A DNA stretch of 64,000 bases from Euclidia mi (taxonomy: Eukaryota; Arthropoda; Insecta; Lepidoptera; Erebidae). Position numbers and translations under genes: made by a program. The stretch is taken from the NCBI GenBank assembly GCA_944739405.2, contig OX123191.2, positions 3,080,830 through 3,144,829 of the forward strand, read 5' to 3'. Under the pieces are notes generated by a model, which was not told where the DNA came from, did no database searches, and was given only the letters and a program-made list of their open reading frames with translations. The stretch's first letter is position 1; each line of letters begins with the position of its first letter. This document shows positions 33,558 through 45,198 of the stretch, piece after piece.

Positions 33558-33963
33558 TGTCGCACGAGTGATTGATTTCCACGGGGTAGCCGGGATCGAT
33601 CACTCGCCGAGCAATTAAATAGAGATAATTAGGTTGTCTTACGGGAAATAAATAAAAAATATCACCAGGAAAGTTTAAACTCGCGTTATATTCCAGTTAC
33701 ACAATGGCTTTAATTACACAAAAAAAACTGACACTTGAGATTAGCCGACGAGACAATTATCCAGGGCGTGGTGGAAGGTTGGCACTTCACAGGTCTTCAG
33801 ATGGGGTACTCAGCTTTGGTCGTGTTGTCCCGGAGCAAAAAGGGCCAAACCACGTGTGTCGCCGGTATATATAAGGCCGGCGAGCGGGAGGGGGCGAGCG
33901 GGGCGCCCCACTGCTGTGCGTCACTCGTAGCGAGGCTCGCGGGCGCCGGGGCACGACGTCACA
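33558..33963 (-). repeat. Gypsy 5' LTR (406 bp)
   Basis: It is paired with 26636-27041 and differs from it at four sites. Transcription of the element would start here and run leftwards. A TATATATA lies at 33866-33873 in the GC-rich half. Confidence 0.95.
33866..33873 (-). promoter_or_regulatory. Putative TATA box of gypsy 5' LTR
   Basis: TATATATA is the only such motif in the GC-rich U3-like part, about 90 bp from the LTR start on the minus strand. It is palindromic, so orientation is given by the coding region, not by the box. Confidence 0.5.
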
Positions 33964-33967
33964 AGGT

Positions 33968-36884
33968 ATTGGGAACAGCTATTTGTGGATCAAAAATATT
34001 TGTGTGTGTATTCGAAGAAAGATATATTATATATTTATAGATAATTATACTAGGGGATGACCGCAGCTACGCCCGCGCATTCTGATTAATTTAACCGTTT
34101 TTCTCGATCCTGTGGGAATTTCAAAGAATTCCATCTTAGTGCAAACCAGCAAGTTCAGATGTATTTTCACCCATTAATATACATACGAAACAAAAAAAAT
34201 ATATCCGAATTGGTCAAGCCGTTTAAGTAAAATTAGATGTCAACTACACTAACTACAGTAGTATTAAATAATGCATGAAGTTATGAAAGCAACTGCCCGC
34301 AACGTTTTCAATCACAGCCAAACTAACAAATTTATTTTAAACCCATGTGTATAAACACGCGCCTTCAACTTGTACCAAAAAACAATTAACTTGTAAAGTA
34401 TTTCACCTCCTGGTAAACGTTATTTTACAACGCGATCATTTTGCTGTTCCTACAACCACAATGAAGCGATAATTTTTATAACCTACTGCCCCACTAGTGG
34501 TATTCGTAAACTATAATTATGTTCTTATGAACCCATTCTTGAACCAGTACGCTTTTTATGGAAGTTGGGTGCTGAGCTTACGATTGGATAACATTGTATT
34601 TAGGGTTTAAGCTTAAGAACAATTGAGCTTCAATTAATTTGTCTATTTAATTTTTAGTTAACAATTTTATCTGTCCAAAAATACTACGTCAACAATTTTA
34701 AGAAAATAAATGTTTTCATAAATTTCTAAATAAATACTCATTAACCTCGGCTGATATATATTTATGTTTATTACAAGTATCTGCTTAATCGTCTTGTTAA
34801 GTGCAAACACCGAAGGCACAATTGCTCTTTTTTTGGCATTACTTTGGTTTTGCTTAAGAAGAAGGTTAAAAACCAAAGGGGTCACTGTTTATCAGATATG
34901 CCGCTGTAGCGCTGTTACAGTCGCATATACAGCCACGAACAAAGTGATTGTAAGCTGAAAACCAAAATTGTATTTTCTTTATTTGTCTACAGCAAAGACG
35001 AATGGACTTATATATTTTTAATATTCCTAAAGAAACTCAATTGAAGAGTAAAAGCAATCGTTTGACAAAATTTTTATGTACAGCAGAACGCAAGACGAGA
35101 ACAACGAATGGTCAAAGTCATTTAAGCTTTATAGTTATATATTATATTGCTATGATGAAACTATCTCTGCACCGGTCTGTAGGGAGAATCAAGTCCAATT
35201 GTATAAAACTTTCACATTCACAGTTCACACAGTTTAGATTATTGTTCAACACAAGTTGAAACACACCAATGAACAAAACAAAAATATAAAAATAAAATTG
35301 TTTTATATTTATTTCAAAACATAGCTCAGAAGTTCTTCGCGTCCAAGGTTTTATTTCCAGACGAAATACAGCTCACGATAAAATATTACCTTATGTTTTC
35401 TAGGTGACAATCAGCTGACGCAAACAGGAAGAAAATGGAAAATATTTTATTTGAAAACGTCTCAAAGACTGGAATTTCATATTTAGATTCTAGAGATCAG
35501 GCGACCGTCCGACTAGGTTCCCGAGGGACTTGGAAATATCTTTATACAATCGGTTGAACAAAACTGCGGACAGAAGTTGATGTTTTTACTTGTCGACCGT
35601 TTGCCCGTTAGAGTATCTTTGGGATGAGAGCTTGGGATCTGGTGTTTGTTGCTGTTTTATCGGATAAGTCGTTGTATTGATAAACAGGTACAAAGATAAA
35701 GACATAAAAGCGGATATGAATAGTACAAAAGCCTTGACTCGATGTAGTAACTGTGTTTGTTTGCATATAATTATTTTGAAAGTAATTTAGGTACGCCTTT
35801 TTAGGCCTTGCACGAATGGGGCGCATCGCCCGCGAGCTGAATACTCTGTTACATGATATCAACGTTAAGAAAGAGTATGCATTATTTCGATCATTGCCAT
35901 CGGTACTTGTGTGGCAAAGCAGTTTAAGCGATTGCCTCGCTTGAGCCAGTGCAGCATGAGTCGTGAGATCTATTCCTTCACGATAAGACAAGTTTGATTC
36001 TCTTTTTTATGTGAAAAATATTTTTGTTTCGTGTCTGGTTTAGGAATATTCTTTGTATCAGTGTATAGATGTTTGCAAAATACTCCAGGATTCAAGCGTA
36101 TTTTTTTATAAAAATAACTATTATTCCACTAAGTCTTCCTGTTTCTTCTTCTTTCTTTTTTCGCGATAAGCAGCAGCTGGACATTTGCCAAATTACGCCC
36201 AGTTGTGCTCGTCTCAGGAAAACAATAGTTAAACCATCTCGATGGCCTTCGGGCCGTCTATAAACTCTGACAACAGACCTGGCCCTACAAACACACGAAA
36301 TAAAAAACCGTTTACTATCTGTTCGTCTATCACCGATAAAAACAATCAATACGTCCCCAAAATCGAAATCTCATCTATGTTCAAACCAATTGCATCAAAA
36401 CGGAGATAACCGTGTACAAGCGTATTTAAATAATAAGTTTACGGCTAATCGCATTCACAGGTCTAATTGTTGGTTGGCGTGTAGGCACGATCTAAGTGTT
36501 CGCCGTTGAGGTTTTTCAACATGTCTCCAGTAATGTATCGCTTCTGTTTTGAATACAACACGGTATAGAGCAATGAATTCTTTAGTAATTATGTTTTAAG
36601 CTTTTTTATTTTGAATTGCAATGTTTAGGTGGTCGTATTACTGGTGGGCTTTTCAACATTGTAACATTATTCGGATCAACTTATTGATTCTAGAAAATAT
36701 TTTATGTGCTTACTAGACTTCACAGACAGTCTAACCTTCGCATTATCTCCACAAACAAAAATCTTACTATGTTGTCGCACAGTTGTATAATATTTATATG
36801 GATTGAATATAGTATTGACGAATTTACTCGCGAAGACAGCTAAAATTCATATACATGGCGCGCACCACAGAGATTTCGAAGGTA
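33968..36884. other. A+T-rich stretch with one Helitron-like remnant
   Basis: Apart from a Helitron-like remnant around 34045-34260 (ACCGCAGCTACGCCCGCGC and a CCTGTGGGAATTTC block shared with 16521-16740), I see no gene. The ORFs at 34764-34958, 35608-35991 and 36092-36349 have no recognisable domain. Confidence 0.5.
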
Positions 36885-37135
36885 ACTGCGTATTAAATTT
36901 CTAATTATCGCTTATTAAACGGTGAAGAAAATCATCGTGAATAACCTGTGTCCGAGAGTTCTCCATAATGTTCTCTGAAGACATATGAAGCCCGCCAAAC
37001 GTCACTTGGTGGTTTCTTACTAAAAGAAACTGCCGCAATATAAATAAATCCTGTGTCGCGGTGGATTTTACAAATATACAAGCAACTGACAAGCCTTAAC
37101 CTTCTTATAGTAAGAAGAGGCTCGTGCCCAGCAAT
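36885..37135 (+). mobile_element. tRNA-type SINE body, headless and interrupted
   Basis: It contains TAATTATCGCTTATTAAACG, then GAGAGTTCTCCATAATGTTC and the AGTAAGAAGAGG end found in the SINE at 16770-17105. The head is absent and about 95 bp of unrelated sequence splits the body. Confidence 0.6.
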
Positions 37136-37244
37136 GGGAATTTTTACATACAAGATATAATAATAATTATCATTATATAAATATTTATGGTGTAGGTAGT
37201 GTTTTAATATGTACAACGCTCAGCCAAAGTTAACAATGATCCTT

Positions 37245-37300
37245 AAATAAATAAATAAAACTCTTTAAACAGGTATTTAAAGAGTTTTATTTATTTATTT
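37245..37300. repeat. Perfect inverted repeat, 25-bp arms
   Basis: Arms 37245-37269 and 37276-37300 are exact complements (AAACTCTTTAAA with TTTAAAGAGTTT at the inner ends), separated by six bases. Confidence 0.9.
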
Positions 37301-37574
37301 ACAAACTGCTAGTTTATTTACAAACTGCTCGCCGTAATTTAAACTTACTGCAGCATCCTCATTATTTGGTTTAGTCTATATTTACGACAAGTTAAAAGAA
37401 CTAAACTATTTAGTTACAGTGTTACTTTTAAACTGATGGTCGCAAACAAACTGCAAGCTGGTGGTTAATGTTTTTACAAACAGTTTAGATAGATTGAGAA
37501 TTTAATTAGATTCAGCAGATAGAATATAGTCTTCGATTTTAGATGTCTACTTCTACCCACAACCATTACTAGCA

Positions 37575-37990
37575 CTGCCTTCCATGGTACAATGGATAGG
37601 GGGTGTGACTGCTGATCGAGAGTTCCCGGATTCGATTCCGGGGTCGCACAAAAAGTGTTGCTGCGTTTTCCCTGCTGCAAATTCTCAGTAGTATGTCTGG
37701 CAATGTGCCCGGTAATGGCAATAAACTCGTCCACATCTTCAGAATCACTATCTTATCTGTATTATCTCTCACCCTTAAAAAACTGAACATCAGCAATACT
37801 TAGACAGGCGCAACAAAAAAACCGCAACTATAATATTGTTACAGAATGCAAGATGCATTCTGCCCTTTGGGTTACGGAGGTCAGACAGGCAGTCGCTCCG
37901 TGGAAAAAACTAATATTCAGTCAAATCTAGTTAGACTAGAAAGCAGACCCCGGTTGAAACTGAGATAACGCTAGGAGAAAGAAGAGAATG
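37575..37990 (+). mobile_element. tRNA-derived SINE, second family
   Basis: The head (GGTACAATGGATAGGGGGTG, then a GGATTCGATTCC B-box) resembles a tRNA with an altered acceptor end. Downstream, GGGTTACGGAGGTCAGACAG and the end GAGATAACGCTAGGAGAAAG match the SINE at 40442-40790. Confidence 0.65.
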
Positions 37991-39048
37991 CACCTGGTGT
38001 TATTTGCTATAGCATTACAAAGTACTGGTATAAGCGACTTCGCATAGTTCGGAGCTGTAAAATGCCGCAACACGGTGTAACGGTAACTTGTAGCTTTTCC
38101 TTAATCAAATTAAGTTACTATTGGATTTTAAATAGCGATGGCTTAATGATGATTATACCAATAAACTAATATGAAGAAGGAGCTTTTGCATGTCTTCAGG
38201 GGCCCAATTCTCCTAAATAAATTAGTTCGAAATACAGTTTCAATATTATGTCAGTGTCATACTTACGTCACAAATGTAATTCTCATAAATTAACTGATAT
38301 TTGAATGATATTGTAACTAGATTATAAATTGAAATTGTCAAAATATGAGTCAAAGACAAACTGTACAAATTACACGATAATGACATTAAGTTAGCAGAAT
38401 ACCGATTCTGAGTAAATTAAAATATAATCTCATTTAATTCAACATATAATTTCAATGTCACATTAAATACGAGAATTGGTCTTCTGATATGCATTCTTAT
38501 ATTCTAAATTACCGCTTGCTTCGTGGCTTGGAGAACATTATGTACCATTAACTACATAAAACTTATGTAAATAAGAATAATTGTCTCACAAAAAAAAACT
38601 ATTGACTGTCTTTAATTAAAGATTGCTCAAGATAAGAACTTATAAAGGAAAAGTAAGTAAAACTTATAAAGATAAATACGAATATTATATAGGTAGTTAA
38701 ACCAATTCACTATATTATTGCGTGTTACATTACTAACATTATACACTTAACTCACAGCATCAAAAAATATCCTTTTCATAGAATCTGTTTCAAACAAAAT
38801 ATTCCAAAAAATTAAATTCCTATTGGAAATCCAATAACGTAAATCCCATTTCACGTTAATGTAATTTTGGCTTCGATGACGTTATAATTATTCTAAAGAA
38901 GTTTAGCGAGGTACAGTCAGCAAGTCGTTAACCAGTCATTTAATTTCACTTCTTTGTGTTCAGATTAATATATTTTTTGATAAAATATTTTCTTTATGTA
39001 ACTTGTAAAAGGTGTTATTGTGTGAATGTTTTATATGAATGCGTAATA
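37991..39048. other. A+T-rich stretch, nothing recognised
   Basis: No coding region or complete repeat is seen. Confidence 0.5.
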
Positions 39049-39240
39049 TTTTCTTGGGTTTACGCGAATGTTGAAATGTACTGAAATGAAAGTACGGTTT
39101 ACAGATACTATAGATATTTATATGTTAACTGACAATACATTTTAACCGAATGACATAGAAACTACTTATTTTAATCCGAGGTTTCGGCTACTTTACGCGA
39201 GCAGTAGTCACAGAAGACTCCGTCTCGATCTTCCGTAAAG
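39049..39240 (-). mobile_element. Solo Penelope pseudo-LTR remnant
   Basis: It starts ATTTTCTTGGGTTTACGCGA, identical to the left terminus of the PLE at 5916. It continues with diverged pseudo-LTR sequence to a CCGAGGTTTCGGC block (the counterpart of the hairpin plus AAACGTCGG). No coding sequence remains. Confidence 0.7.
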
Positions 39241-39254
39241 AACTGGTATGGAAA

Positions 39255-39360
39255 CTGACAGCTATTCACCTATCTCACCTGTATCCCTAAAGGGGTAGGC
39301 AGAGGTGTAATATTACACCCACATTTCGCCTCGAATTTTTAGATCCGGGTATCCGCAATA
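39255..39360 (-). mobile_element. Truncated tRNA/RTE-tail SINE
   Basis: ACCCCTTTAGGGATACAGGTGA and GAGGTGTAATATTACACCC, read on the minus strand, are the tail and end of the body of the SINE family at 27396-27680. Confidence 0.65.
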
Positions 39361-40034
39361 ACCCCTCAAAAAGTTTTGAGCTGACGGATAAATTACCTTA
39401 AAGCAATTATGTGAGCTGAACTCTATAAAAGAATCCCTTCCTTTTTCAATCTCACATTAAATTAAACTTATTTACCTGACATGCGATAATTTGACTTTAT
39501 CACGGATAAAAGCCAAGCAAATAAGTACACAATCATTAAAAGTTTCTTCAATATCACGAAACCAATTATGTGCTAACATACGCTGTAGCACTCACAATTT
39601 TATAAAAAAACAAACAATGTATTAGAACAAAAATAAGTTTTTCCTACGTACAATTGTGGTGATGTTTTTTGCTGACTGTACCCGTCTCAATGACCCCGCC
39701 CGCTTGCTTAATTTTTTTTTGCTGTTCATACCCTCTTCATAAATAGTACGAATTAGAATTTTAAATTGAAAAAAGATGATGTAAATTTATAAAGAATGAG
39801 ATTTTCTATAGGCTTTAGATTTATGACGCACTTGTATATTTTTAAAAGAAATTAAATGTCGTTAATTTTACGCTGTATAATTTTCATTACTGTATACTTG
39901 AGACAAATTCGTACAAATTGAATACGGTTAGTCATCGTTTTCAAGATTTTAATATTAGTCTGTGTAGGTTGATATTGAACATATTACGGACAAGATATGT
40001 AATTATGAATTCCAATAAATGTAGCCATTATTAA

Positions 40035-40410
40035 ATCATCATCATCTCCATTGCGTTATATCATTTGCACCCCGGAGTCCGCTTACTAGTCTTACCGGAT
40101 GTGACTAAGTAAATATTAGCTTTTTCACAGAGCAACTGCCTGTTTGACTTCCGCGATACAAATGGATAGCGATATTCCATGGTTCCAAAAAGTGGCACTA
40201 TATTCAAGGGGAGACTGACAGGTCCTGGTGTCCATGGCAGCCGAGACTGACAGGTCCTGCTGTCAGACGGGGCAAACAATGAATTACAATTCAATGCGCA
40301 CATTATCGTCGCAAAATCAATGGTGCGCGCCGTGAGTTTGCACCCAATATCCTCTGCCCAGCAGTCTGTTGGGGACTCTATTGGGCTGTCGCTGCCCGAA
40401 AAACTATGTA
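40035..40410 (-). repeat. Dispersed SINE-like repeat with (ATG)n end, minus orientation
   Basis: CATCATCATCTCC at the left, AGAGCAACTGCCTGTTTGAC and a GGTGCGCGCCGTGAG head-like block at the right place it in the family of 40442-40790, inverted. CTGACAGGTCCTG appears twice at 40214 and 40247. Confidence 0.55.
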
Positions 40411-40441
40411 TTATAATTTAATTCATTTATTAAAAAAATCA

Positions 40442-40790
40442 GTTCAGCGATAGCCGAGTGGATATACCAATGACTTTTCGAAGTTAAGTGCGTATTAAAT
40501 AGTTAATTATCGCTTGCCTCGTGCCTCGGAGAACACGTTAAACCGTCGGTCCCGGCTGTCATGAAGATCTTTGACAGTCGTTACTGGGAGTCAGTACCCT
40601 CAAATAAACTGATACTAGTCTAAACCATGGAATATGGCTATCCCTTCGGGTTGCGGAGGTCAAACGACAGTCGCTCTGTAGAAAAGCTGATATTCTGTCA
40701 AATCGGGTTAGACTAGTAAGTGGACCCCTGGCTCCAAGACGAGAAGCCGTGGATGCAACTGGGATAACGCTAAGACGATGATGATGACAT
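40442..40790 (+). mobile_element. tRNA-type SINE with GATGATGATG tail
   Basis: The head GCGATAGCCGAGTGGATA lacks a B-box, being joined directly to the GACTTTTCGAAGTTAAGTGC segment. The body continues with CCCTTCGGGTTGCGGAGGTC and ends in CGCTAAGACGATGATGATGA. Confidence 0.65.
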
Positions 40791-40807
40791 TTATAAAAAA
40801 AAAACAG

Positions 40808-40873
40808 ATAGTAATTTACACAACCGATTGATCCATATTATGATATGGATCAATCGGTTGTGTAAATTACTAT
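40808..40873. repeat. Perfect hairpin, 31-bp arms, at 5' end of LINE fragment
   Basis: The arms 40808-40838 and 40843-40873 are exact complements with a 4-base loop. The right arm runs directly into the jockey-type LINE fragment. Confidence 0.95.
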
Positions 40874-40877
40874 TGCA

Positions 40878-41453
40878 ATGACATTGGAGATGACGGGTGT
40901 TGAATTAAAAAATCTTAAACCTGCAGTACGTACCAAGTATATCTATAACAAGGGTAATTATGAGGAAATCAAACGGGATATTCTAACGGTTGAGTGGAGT
41001 AACGAATTTTCTAATAAAACTATTGATGACGCCGTTAGTTATTTCTATTCAATAATTAAACGATCAATAGAGAAAAATATACCCAAACATACCATTTACC
41101 CGAATAACAACTCATTTCCACCGTGGTATACAACCTCATTAAAAAAATTGATACGCGAAAAATTTTAATACTATCGTAAACATAAAAACTATGGTAATGT
41201 ATCCGACCATGAGACATATAAATTGTTAAGAGAAAGGGTGAAGAAACTAGAGAGTGAGTGCTATACTAACTATATTACTACCGTCGAGGATTCTATTAGG
41301 GTTAATCCCAAATGCTTCTGGACTTTTGTAAAGTCGCGGTGGAACTTTAAGGTTTTACTTGGAAAGCCCTTCTATACTTGGGCCAGCGGCATTTTAAGCG
41401 CTCTAAAGTTAAAGCACAGTTGGGTAACAAATTTGGGTGTATTAACCAAGTAG
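40878..41453 (+). pseudogene. Jockey-type LINE ORF2 fragment
   Basis: A TAA at 41166-41168 splits the fragment. The first part contains AVSYFYSIIKRSIEKNIPKH and FPPWYTTSLKKLIREK; the second contains LESECYTNYI and NPKCFWTFVKSR. These blocks mark the linker between endonuclease and RT in jockey-type LINEs. Neither the endonuclease nor the RT palm is present. Confidence 0.7.
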
Positions 41454-42389
41454 TGCCTAATGAGGTCAACGGCTCCTGCGCTAATTTACCTACAGCACCT
41501 AGTGCCTATACGTCGACTTGCAACTAATGAGCTGCTAGCGATCTGATGCCTTTGTATACACGTAGCTAGTCGATTCTTAAATATCTACTCAATCTTGCTC
41601 TCTCAAACTCTCTCAAAATGTAGTAAGTATAAATGGAGGTGATGCCGCAAAGTATCCCAAGACAACGTTCTCACGATCATCTAGATTCAAACGAAACTGA
41701 GTCTACATATATTAGCTACATAAATGATAGACGTACCAAGATTTAATGCAATATTATGTTGATAATAGTGATAATAATAATACTAAAATATTATCTTTAG
41801 TTTTTTTGTCGTAAGTTCTTTGTCAACAAATTTGGCGACGAAATATTCCAAACCTCTCCTAATTTGCTTCACGGTAGCGTAGGTGGATTTGGACTCCTGT
41901 ACCACGCTGGTCAGACGGCTCGATTATTATATTTTGCCCATGATAATATGACTGCTGGTTTAAAAATTGGTAGATAGATGTATTCTGTAAACCGCTTTAC
42001 GATGTGTAATAAAAATAAATTGAAAATTAAGCAGGGCTCTCAATAAATGGAACTTGTAAAAACATATTTCAGATAGAGAGGTGTTTATATTCTGTTAATG
42101 ACATGTAGTTTCATAATTTTGGTTAAATTAATTAATTGCTGAACTTATTTGTATTTAATTCTGTAATTGTGACATATATTTAATTTTAAGTTGATTGAAT
42201 TGCTACTTATTGTTAAATTTTTAAGATTACATTATTATCGTATCTTATTCCTTACTATACATATGTTTTAATTATATATTTGCAATCAAATTAAAACTAC
42301 CTATAGCTAAATGAATATTTACACATAAAATAAAACAATAATTTTTATACTTAAATTACTAGAAAATTAAGGAGATACATTAAAAAAAA
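41454..42389. other. A+T-rich stretch, including 3' UTR of the next LINE fragment
   Basis: I see no gene. The part from about 42295 is probably the A+T-rich 3' UTR of the LINE fragment at 42390-42712 (minus strand). Confidence 0.5.
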
Positions 42390-42712
42390 AAGAAAATTTA
42401 AAGGGCATCATGGAAATCTTCCACATCGCCGTCAATTGGAAGTGTGCCCAGAATGCTGGCAGCATTGCCACGTTGTATAGCAATGCTGATCTTTTGCGCC
42501 AAATACAGGGCAGCCTTCTAGTCACGCGAGGCGTCAACCAGTCTCTTTGAAAGATCTCTAAAAAGAGATCGCGCACTTGGACCCCATGGTACCAACGTTT
42601 CGACTCCAAACGGCTCAAATACATAATTTCCTACTAGATTTATGTATTTGCGCCGTTTGAGAGTCTCCGCTGTAGCTGCAGGAGCGCCTGCACAACCCGC
42701 TGTGCTAGGAAT
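42390..42712 (-). pseudogene. Second copy of the restriction-like-nuclease LINE, C-terminal end only
   Basis: The DNA matches 18001-18310 at many positions, for instance TGCCCAGAATGCTGGCAGCA and a CGTTTCGACTCCAAACGGCT block. It corresponds to the last 105 or so residues of the protein at 18001-20730, after the nuclease motif. Frameshifts are present. The two copies have clearly diverged 3' UTRs, so they are different subfamilies or old copies. It is a typical 5'-truncated LINE insertion. Confidence 0.8.
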
Positions 42713-43234
42713 ATTATATTTAAGATTTCAGATACATGCGAGATATCTAAAGATAGATCTCTAGACATAATAATATTTCGTGAATGCAATCATCTATAAT
42801 AGGTATAGATGATATATTGAAGGCGCAGAAAGTGCTTTGCCATTTGCCAGCTATCTTTATAAAGCAATATTTTACAACACAATGGGTTTCATATCAATTG
42901 AAATATTCCAATCAGTCAATTCAATATTGTAAAAACACACAGCACATCCATAATCTCTAGGGTTAGCTGCCAAAACATATCACACCAATCCAGTTCACCA
43001 CATAATGTGTAACGATTAGTACTTGTATGGAAATGCTCATTATTTTACACAATAAACTATTACAGTGAAACTCAATAATTATATATGGACGCCCGTTTTA
43101 ATTATTTAATTAATTTCCGTAAACGCGCACAGTGCGCGTTTAATATTGCTTCAAAAATTACATGTTTTCGATGGGTGGCACAGACTGATTTAATGTGACT
43201 GCTGAAAACTTGAATATTATAAGTTTTACATAGA
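42713..43234. other. A+T-rich stretch, nothing recognised
   Basis: No feature that I can support lies between the LINE fragment and the PLE TSD. Confidence 0.5.
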
Positions 43235-43369
43235 TAGATCTCATTTTACAAAATAAATTAGCGGGTCTTAATCGCGTACAATTAATTTATTTAAGGTATA
43301 AATACCTATTTGTTTCCGACGTTTCGCTCGTCTTGCGCCGAGCGTGGTCGCGGAGAGACTGATGAGAGC

Positions 43370-44545
43370 TCAGCGCCGTCTTGTGCAGGTGCGGGTTTCG
43401 GCACCTACCCTCACTTGGTCTTTATTTAAGTTCGCACTGTCGGTACTCCGACACACTACACTAATGACGTCTACACACTGTTGAGATTTATCACTGCGGC
43501 GGTGTTTACATTTGCTGATGACTGGATTCCAAGTAGCCGATAATCTATATCCATCCTCCCGGTTGAAATTGTTATATTTCTTGATTTCTACCGCTTCACG
43601 TACTATCCTGGAGTAATAGTGACGATCGGTGGATAAGACTTGTGGTTGATGCAGTTCTATCCAGTGGTTTGGTCCAGACTCCAACAAATGCTCAGCTATA
43701 GCCGACTTATTAATATGTCGGTTTTTCACAGCTGCGATATGTTCCTTTACTCTTTCAGCGATTATACGCTTAGTCTGCCCGATATATGAACTACCGCAGC
43801 TGCAATCGACTTTGTAGACGCCAGGTGTTTGGAGAGGAATGACATCCTTTGGGGTACGCAGATTATGTGCTATCTTAGAGAACGGATTGTATACAGTCTT
43901 GATGGAGTATTTCTTGAGTACTGTTCCAACCTTGTCCGTTACTCCCTTTAGATACGGCATGTAAGCCGGCACTCTGCTCACTTCAGGTCTACGATCTTTC
44001 CTCTTCAGACGGAGTATCTTCTTCTTGTATCCGTTGCGCCTAAGTACCTCCTGAACATGTGACAGTTCACTATTTAATTGTTCAGGGTCACACAGGTCAT
44101 ACGCTCTGTTCACTAACGATGACACAACGGAATCCAAATGCCGCGGATGGTGGTGCGAGTTCGCGTTAAGATACCTATCTGTGTGTGTCGGTTTCCTATA
44201 TACAGTGTGTCCAAGGGTACCATTATCTCTCACTGTCACTTTAACGTCGAGAAAGAGTAACGATCCGTCTACCTCCATTTTGTATGTGAATCGGATGTTC
44301 GGATGTATGGCGTTCAATTTGTGTGCGAATTGTTCCACGTCTTGCTGGTTCCCCTTCATGATGCAAAAGATATCATAATGTGAAGCTATGGAAGAGGTAT
44401 GTACCTCTTCCATAGCTTCACATTTGATGCCTGCATGTCTATGTATCCTCGAAGTGCTCCATCCAGATGTTGGCCATTACCGGTGCTATAGGACTACCCA
44501 TAGCCACTCCATCGATCTGGAGGTAGTGTTGTCCACGATATAAGA
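43370..44545 (-). pseudogene. PLE RT palm end plus GIY-YIG nuclease
   Basis: On the minus strand, 44545-44430 encodes RT motif B (QIDGVAMGSPIAPVMANIWM). A palindromic junction near 44402 breaks the frame, and the motif C region is lost. From 44350 the frame is open to 43370, with FLDVKVTVRDNG, HTVYRKPTHTDRYL, the nuclease GVYKVDCSCGSSYIGQTKR and a NREDGYRLSATW block. It is a different PLE family from that at 5916-10024, with about half the residues shared in the C-terminal half by eye. Confidence 0.85.
44402..44402. repeat. Palindromic junction inside second PLE
   Basis: Around this point TGAAGCTATGGAAGAGGTA runs into TACCTCTTCCATAGCTTCA with almost no loop. It marks the point where a copy turned back on itself. 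Confidence 0.85.
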
Positions 44546-44569
44546 AGTAGAGTAGCTATAGCTGAGCAT

Positions 44570-44887
44570 TTGTTGGAGTCTGGACCAAACCACTGGATAG
44601 AACTGCATCAACCACAAGTCTTATCCACCGATCGTCACTATTACTCCAGGATAGTACGTGAAGCGGTAGAAATCAAGAAATATAACAATTTCAACCGGGA
44701 GGATGGATATAGATTATCGGCTACTTGGAATCCAGTCATCAGCAAATGTAAACACCGCCGCAGTGATAAATCTCAACAGTGTGTAGACGTCATTAGTGTA
44801 GTGTGTCGGAGTACCGACAGTGCGAACTTAAATAAAGACCAAGTGAGGGTAGGTGCCGAAACCCGCACTTGCACAAGACGGCGCTGA
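44570..44887 (+). pseudogene. PLE GIY-YIG C-terminal end, right arm
   Basis: The open frame encodes LESGPNHWIELHQPQVLS to the family's end, TCTRRR followed by TGA. It repeats, inverted, the end of the minus-strand copy to its left. It lacks the GIY-YIG active-site block itself. Confidence 0.8.
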
Positions 44888-44912
44888 GCTCCCATCAGTC
44901 TCTCCGCGACCA

Positions 44913-44939
44913 CGCTCGGTGCAAGACGAGCGAAACGTC
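44913..44939 (+). other. Hairpin followed by AAACGTC in second PLE pseudo-LTR
   Basis: CGCTCG (44913-44918) pairs with CGAGCG (44927-44932), followed directly by AAACGTC. The inverted copy lies near 43316-43344. Compared with 9889-9915 the stem bases differ on both sides while pairing is kept. Confidence 0.5.
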
Positions 44940-45198
44940 GGAAACAAATAGGTATTTATACCTTAAATAAATTAATTGTACGCGATTAAGACCCGCTAAT
45001 TTATTTTGTATGATGTATACAAATCGCGAAAGCTTAAAATCGATTAGATCTCATTTAAAATGAATAAATGATCTACCTAAAGTGCTGGTATTTTTGGATG
45101 ATCGTCATGAACAGGGTTTTATTCGTTTTTTTAAAGCGTCATCTAGAATAGAATTTTGACTTTTATAACTGATACAAATGCAAATGCATAAATAAATC

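Larger units (their letters stand above)
26632..33967 (-). mobile_element. Ty3/gypsy LTR retrotransposon, structurally complete
   Basis: The element body is 26636-33963 (7,328 bp), flanked by AGGT at 26632-26635 and 33964-33967. Two 406-bp LTRs differ at four positions. On the minus strand a primer-binding-like GCGCCCAATAGAAT lies two bases inside the 5' LTR, and a polypurine GGAGGGGGTG lies just before the 3' LTR. Gag, protease, RT, RNase H and integrase occur in the standard Ty3/gypsy order. No env-like ORF is present; the 1.5 kb between integrase and 3' LTR holds two SINEs. Confidence 0.93.
43235..45056. mobile_element. Second Penelope-like insertion, inverted-repeat form
   Basis: The insert is 43247-45044, flanked by TAGATCTCATTT (43235-43246 and 45045-45056). 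The left arm 43247 to about 43704 and the right arm about 44553-45010 are inverted copies of the PLE 3' end and pseudo-LTR. Between them lies more of one minus-strand copy, with a palindromic junction near 44402. The last 34 bp before the right TSD match nothing else in the window. Confidence 0.85.

Noticed and set aside
26636..33963. Plus-strand orientation of the LTRs, suggested by TATATATAAG
   Set aside because: The box is palindromic. The primer-binding site, polypurine tract and all coding regions agree on the minus strand.
35608..36349. ORFs of 64-127 codons in A+T-rich DNA
   Set aside because: No recognisable domain, start context or neighbouring exon. They are probably chance.
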